Shown here in pieces: positions 17,803-22,500 of a stretch of DNA of 22,500 nucleotides. The translations under genes and the position numbers were made by a program. Below the pieces are notes generated by a model that was given only the letters and a program-made list of their open reading frames with translations, had not been told where the DNA came from and made no database searches. Position 1 is the first letter of the stretch, and each line of letters begins with the position of its first letter. Source of the stretch: Theodoxus fluviatilis (taxonomy: Eukaryota > Mollusca > Gastropoda > Cycloneritida > Neritidae); NCBI GenBank assembly GCA_034096865.1, contig JAWQFJ010016338.1:180001-202500 (forward strand), given 5' to 3'.

Positions 17803-18215
17803 ACAGCACAGTTTCCAAACGCTGGCCCCCTCTCCCACAAGGACAACGAGTGCCAGGTAGCTGTGGCCACTGATGCGAGCTCAGTGTTTCCGGCTGGCTG
17901 GCTGGCCAAGCATTCCTGCTGTTACCCGGCCTAGCATGCCAGCGAAGGCAGTCACACGTAGAAGTAGGCCTACTCAGTGCCCAGCAGAGGACACGCGCAC
18001 TGGGACCAGATTCCATCTACATTTACGACAAGTCCACTCCGCCCATGTTTCTGAACCCTTCTCTAAGTTTTCGTGATCCCCTCCAGTCTGGGCTTCGAAT
18101 ATCAACACTTCTTAGTCCCCCCCCCCCCTTTTCTTCTCCACTCACCTCTCCCACCCCCCACCCTCGTGTTTCATGAGTGCTAGAGTATGCCGCGCTCCTA
18201 AGCAGGCTAGCAGGG
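17803..18215. other. Intergenic stretch, no gene seen
   Basis: Mixed sequence with a TGGC repeat at about 17890-17908 and a C run at 18117-18128. No recognisable coding sequence or splice structure. Confidence 0.4.
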
Positions 18216-18225
18216 ACGCATACGT

Positions 18226-18391
18226 GTATGTGTGTTTGTGTGTGTGTGTGTGTGTGCGCACATGCGTGTATGTGTGTTGTACATGCATGTGTGTGCGTGC
18301 GTGTCTGTGCGTGCACGCGCGCGAATGTGTGTATGCATGTGTGTGCATGTCTGTGTGTATGCGTGCATTGTGTCTGCATGTCTATATGCGT
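18226..18391. repeat. GT-rich interrupted microsatellite
   Basis: Degenerate (GT)n with GC and AT interruptions, much less pure than the tract at 13348-14471. ORFs over it are artefacts. Confidence 0.9.
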
Positions 18392-19149
18392 GCGTAATAA
18401 TGTGACCAAGCTAGATACAGCCCTGTAATATCAGCTGGCGTCTGTCAAACAGGTGCATTTTCTGTTTCAGGTAAGCTGTACCCCTGTTACCCATCTAGAC
18501 TCGATCTGTTGCCGGTACACAATGCAAAATCAACACATAATATTACAGGTCCAAGCACCTGAAGACGGAGAATCTTCATCTATACACTGTCAGCGTCTCG
18601 CTTCTCTGGAAGTTTTTTGTCCTGCCAATCAGCGTATCATAATGTACTAAATGAGTTTTATTAGTCCTAATCCCGAAAAAATGTTTTCCAATAGCTCAGC
18701 TAATAAGGCATTTCCCTCGACATGATAGTTTCTACTCATACCAGGCGTAAGATACATTAGTGCAAAGCTCGTTCTATCTACATGTACTCTCTTCCTATAG
18801 TGGAATTTACTGAGCAGCGTCGTCTGTCTTAAGACGAGAAAGCGATTCCGTGACGTGAAGACAATTTAAAATTGGACGAATCAGAAATGCCGTGCTTACG
18901 CTTATGTAGTTGCGTTTCACTGCAGCGTTTATTTAGATAGTTGTATCTTTCAGAACTTCCGCGATACAAACATTATTTTGGTGCTATTGCAAAGCTTAAA
19001 CTCTCAGCTTCAAAATGAGAGTAAAAAACTGACTTGCAACCCGTTTTGTGATGCTCAATCATGTATGTGTCTGCATGAGCATGTGTGCACGTTGTGTCTG
19101 TGCATATGTGAACTGGGGTAAGAAATTACAAATGAACAAGAAGGGCAAA
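18392..19149. other. Intergenic stretch, no gene seen
   Basis: AT-rich, no tandem repeats. CAGGTAAGC at about 18469 and TTACAGGTCC at about 18543 look splice-like but flank nothing coding that I can recognise. Confidence 0.4.
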
Positions 19150-20040
19150 GCCCATACGACTCACATGCTTGACCTTGACCTTTATATGACCTTGACCTTT
19201 ATATGACCTTGACATTCAGGTGACCTTCAAGGTCAAGGTCAAACAACTAAACCTACCAATGACATCATACACAAAGAAATGCTTTACACATTTTTCCTAC
19301 CAAAATACATGTGACCTTGACCCAAGGTCAAGGTCATCCAAGGTCATGCAACACAAAGCTGTTAATTCAAGACATAGGAAGCACAATGGTGCTTATTGGC
19401 ACTTTCTACCATGAGATATAGTCACTTTTAGTGGTTCACTACCCCATTTTGGTCACATTTCATAAGGGTCAAAGTGACCTTGACCTTGATGATATGTGAA
19501 CAAATGTGTCTCATGATGAAAGTATAACATGTGCCCCACATAATTATTAAGTTTGAAACAGTTATCTTCCATAGTTCAGGGTCAAGGTCACTTCAAAATA
19601 TGTATACAATCCAACTTTGAAGAGCTCCTGTGACCTTGACCTTGAAGCAAGGTCAACCAAACTGGTATCAAAAGATAGGGCTTGCTTTGACCTATATACC
19701 ACTTGTAGCTAAGGTCGCCATTCTCAATAATGTGGGAGAAAATTGGGAAAATGTGAAAAATGACTGTTTTTGAGACCACATTTATGGCTCCTGTGACCTT
19801 GACCTTGAAGCAAGGTCAAGTCACTATGTATGTTTTTTGAGGCCTTGTCATCATACACCATCATGCCACATTTGGTGTTGATAGACTTAATAGTCTCCGA
19901 GAAAAATCCAACGTTTAAGTTTTTTACGCCCGGACGCCCGGACGGACGGACGGACGGACGGACGGACGGACGCCCGGACGGACGGACAGACGACACGGCT
20001 CAGTACATAGACTCACTTTTGCTTCGCATGTGAGTCAAAA
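19150..20040. mobile_element. Dispersed repeat rich in TGACCTTGA sites, with terminal inverted repeats
   Basis: ACTCACATGC at 19159-19168 and GCATGTGAGT at 20026-20035 are a perfect 10-bp inverted pair bounding about 877 bp. Inside are more than ten TGACCTTGA or TCAAGGTCA sites, some overlapping. A duplicated block, CTCCTGTGACCTTGACCTTG, occurs at 19626 and 19788, and a GGAC array lies near the right end. I recall similar repeats, ending in GGAC arrays and a GACTCAC...GTGAGTC hairpin, as common in molluscs and other marine invertebrates. It has no ORF of note, so it is non-autonomous if mobile. Confidence 0.7.
19930..19992. repeat. GGAC tetranucleotide array
   Basis: GGAC repeated with GCCC interruptions, lying just inside the right end of the dispersed repeat at 19150-20040. 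Confidence 0.95.
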
Positions 20041-20376
20041 TTGCCATGTAAAACAGAACAGCATGTGGAGACAGAAGATAAGGAAAATACTGAGGAAGAG
20101 GGACATGGCGACTTCCATCCATAACCCTCAATACGACACATACATTTCCACTAAAACATTTCACAGGTATTAAAAAATTTAAAGTCAGGGTAGCAGCAGT
20201 CAGCCCAGAAATATATTTGAATAGTCACACATGGCATAATGCATGCATGGTGCCTCAATGATAAAAAAAAATATTTTGAAAAGATGCGACTTCAGCAATG
20301 ACAACAGTGAGATCACAATCCAAACTCAGATGGACAAAGCTTACAGCAACAAGGACAGATAACGGTAGTGTTCAAT
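20041..20376. other. Spacer, nothing recognised
   Basis: AT-rich sequence between the TGACCTTGA-rich repeat and the 24-bp array. An A run lies at about 20262-20271. No coding signal. Confidence 0.4.
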
Positions 20377-20856
20377 CAACAGTACTGCAGCATTCCACAC
20401 CAACAGTACTGCAGCATTCCACATTAACAGTACTGCAGCATTCCACATCAACAGTACTGCAGCATTCCACATCAACAGTACTGCAGCATTCCACATTAAC
20501 AGTACTGCAGCATTCCACATTAACAGTACTGCAGCATTCCACATTAACAGTACTGCAGCATTCCACATTAACAGTACTGCAGCATTCCACATTAACAGTA
20601 CTGCAGCATTCCACATCAACAGTACTGCAGCATTCCACATCAACAGTACTGCAGCATTCCACACCAACAGTACTGCAGCATTCCACATCAACAGTACTGC
20701 AGCATTCCACATTAACAGTACTGCAGCATTCCACATTAACAGTACTGCAGCATTCCACATTAACAGTACTGCAGCATTCCACATTAACAGTACTGCAGCA
20801 TTCCACATTAACAGTACTGCAGCATTCCACACCAACAGTACTGCAGCATTCCATGT
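20377..20856. repeat. 24-bp minisatellite, 20 units
   Basis: Unit CAACAGTACTGCAGCATTCC plus ACAT, with AGTACT at 20381, 20405 and every 24 bases. Units vary almost only at the boundary (CATTAA, CATCAA, CACCAA). It contains AGTACT and CTGCAG palindromes. Both strands are open in several frames because 24 is a multiple of three; the reading frames are artefacts. Confidence 0.98.
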
Positions 20857-20965
20857 TTGCATGTGTTGGTGGTCACCAAGAACAAGCCAACATTGATGCT
20901 CCAATGCCATACATGGGCATGTGCAATGCTCCCTGCTGCTCTCTCATCATTTTGTAAAGAAGTGT

Positions 20966-21150
20966 TTAATTAATAAGGGGTTGCATATGGGATTTGGAGA
21001 CCAGTTTGTTGCTTTGCCTGGGTTGGGCTTGATCTTTCTGGGAGGTTTGAATGCCCAGCTGGGTTTGGATGATCTGACCCTGTCCTGATGCCCCCTGGTT
21101 GTCCCTTTGCATGCTTGGGGCTGTCCCTGGCCGAGCCACTGCAGCAGGCC
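20966..21150 (-). CDS. Possible last coding exon of an unrecognised gene
   Basis: On the - strand a Gln/Ser/Lys-rich, non-repetitive stretch of about 61 codons ends at TAA (20966-20968), with C-terminus KSHMQPLIN. A plausible acceptor, GGGCTTTCAG, ends at 21151, preceded by a pyrimidine-rich tract at about 21185-21215. Composition is balanced and unlike the flanking AT-rich DNA, which is why I list it. No domain is recognised and no polyadenylation signal is obvious downstream. It may be chance; transcript data would decide. Confidence 0.25.
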
Positions 21151-21299
21151 CTGAAAGCCCAGCAGCCAGGGGTTGCAGCTTGTACCAGAACAGGGAAAGG
21201 CACAGACAGAACTTTTCACTGAAGAAAACAGTTGCAATGCAACACTTCACTCGAGCCCAGTTCCCACAATTAAATATCACTAGAGCTTCTCTTAGCAAG

Positions 21300-22500
21300 A
21301 ATGAGTGAAACCAAATGATAATCTATAGTCACTTTAATATTTTATTGGTACTTTGCTACATGAGGTGGTAAGCGATAACAAATTAGTATAAGACAAGAAT
21401 GTAACTTTTCGTTACAATCACGTAAAATCACAAGTGTAAGGAGTTCAGTTCATTTGCTACATAGCTTGATGGTCATCTGTGTGAAAATTTCTTTTATCAA
21501 TCATAACCAATCACATCAATAGTAAGATGATCACAACTTAGGTCATTAAAAGCCAAAAATGTAGGCATCAGCTCACGCATTTCATTTCACTTGAGTGCAC
21601 AATAGTCTATCACATGCTTGCTCCATACAAAAGGAAAACTATAGAAAGCAATACATAAAACAATTAAAAACTATTCTTTCACAACCTCTATGCTATAAAT
21701 ATAGCCTAAGATTGGTCATCATCATTTCATGTCAGTGTATATATGAAAACAAAAGATGCTGATATACATATGGGCATTGATGACGCTTGGGGAAAATCAT
21801 TAATGGATAAATACAGTTGGAATGAAACTTGGAGGGCATGCGACAAATATGCACTGCATGAGTTTGCAAACAAGGGTGAGAGTAAAATGCTGGTACATCT
21901 TCAAACACACAAGTTCCAGTCACCGAAGGATTCCTTGCACTGAAGATCCCATTTCATTTGCCTTCCCGCACAGCCCTGAATCCATCTTGAAAATACCTTT
22001 TGCATTGATTTTGGTTAAGGACCCAACTAAGTTACTGGATCCACTATTCTGAATATGCCTAGGGCGGAACTTGAAGCAGCTCCTTCTGTACATGCAAGTT
22101 GGCCCTGTATCAGCACAAGGAGGCCCTACATTGTACGACATTTAATAGGGAAAAAAGAAAGCTCTTTTCTCGCCATACTGAGTAAAGATGGAGTGGCAGT
22201 GGAAATCACTCAGTATGGCAACACAACCAGCCCCAAAACCCACGACTGTCCTCCCTTCTAGAGTGCAATGAACATAAATCACACCAGAAATGTCCTTCAG
22301 ATGCAGCTGTTTCAAGGTGCCCATTGTCAAGTGCCGAAGGGTCATTGCTACTTCAGATAATCTTTCCTTACCTACTACAGATAGCAGGCACGTGCATTTT
22401 GCAGTAAAAACATGGAAAAAAGCACAATGATGATTTCATAGAGAAATTTGTGAATATCCATTTGCTTCAGCATGTTTCAAGATTAAAATGATGATTTCGA
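21300..22500. other. AT-rich stretch, intron-like or intergenic, no gene proven
   Basis: No microsatellites or tandem arrays, unlike the rest of the window. Short - strand ORFs at 21920-22141 and 22142-22345 have mixed composition and could contain small exons, but I recognise no domain and no clear splice pairs. A 12-bp perfect inverted repeat is at 22172-22183 and 22208-22219. Confidence 0.4.
22172..22219. repeat. Perfect 12-bp inverted repeat
   Basis: GCCATACTGAGT (22172-22183) and ACTCAGTATGGC (22208-22219) are exact reverse complements with a 24-base loop. Confidence 0.85.

Noticed and set aside
18469..18548. Small intron between CAGGTAAGC and TTACAGGTCC
   Set aside because: The motifs look like splice sites, but the flanks have no coding character.
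20377..20856. CRISPR-like regular repeats
   Set aside because: There are no unique spacers, since the units are directly adjacent, and the context is eukaryotic. The same applies to 10499-10846 and 15900-16778.
20298..20957. ORFs of LQHSTLTV and WNAAVLLM repeats
   Set aside because: Same artefact of a period divisible by three, open on both strands.

Overview
This is eukaryotic, repeat-dominated intergenic or intronic DNA, most likely from a marine invertebrate. I favour a mollusc because of the combination of long CA/GT and CT tracts, short-period minisatellites, TGACCTTGA-rich dispersed repeats and a pogo-like DNA transposon. This rests on recognising repeat classes and is not proven. I see no complete host gene, no tRNA or rRNA gene, no CRISPR array and no bacterial-style operon.

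Positions 1-7401 hold one Ty3/Gypsy (Metaviridae-type) LTR retrotransposon on the + strand. The window starts inside its 5' LTR (last 200 bp). A tRNA-Leu-type primer-binding site, gag (CCHC zinc knuckle), pol (protease, reverse transcriptase, RNase H, integrase), a ~1 kb non-coding 3' region with degenerate internal repeats, a polypurine tract and a complete 952-bp 3' LTR follow. The 200 bp of LTR that can be compared differ at one position, so the insertion looks young, yet the coding region carries two frame lesions. The gag-pol junction has a textbook -1 frameshift signal: GGGAAAC directly before the stop, then a predicted pseudoknot.

Positions 7402-13347 contain two related copies (A, 7855-8960; B, about 10480-12422) of a dispersed non-coding element. 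Both carry a 58-bp module (paired inverted in A, six tandem copies in B), a central variable block, and a 416-bp 3' module ending in a hairpin plus CTAGAATG. A terminal fragment recurs inverted at 16990-17027. Copy B also has six identical 35-bp repeats and about 790 bp of extra sequence absent from copy A.

Positions 13348-14471 are a 1.1-kb GT-rich tract. It abuts a degenerate pogo/Tigger-type transposon (14472 to about 15900, transposase on the - strand) broken by two nonsense codons, a 37-G homopolymer and an N-terminal frameshift; its 5' part is replaced by an ~880-bp, 24-bp-period minisatellite. Positions 16780-18430 contain a second long G run, the C-terminal remnant of a non-LTR retrotransposon ORF, a G-quadruplex-prone tract and a GT tract.

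Positions 19150-20045 hold a dispersed repeat packed with TGACCTTGA/TCAAGGTCA sites and a GGAC minisatellite near its right end. A perfect-period 24-bp array (20 copies) lies at 20377-20856. The last 1.5 kb has no simple repeats; one short stretch on the - strand (20966-21150) may be a terminal coding exon of an unrecognised gene.
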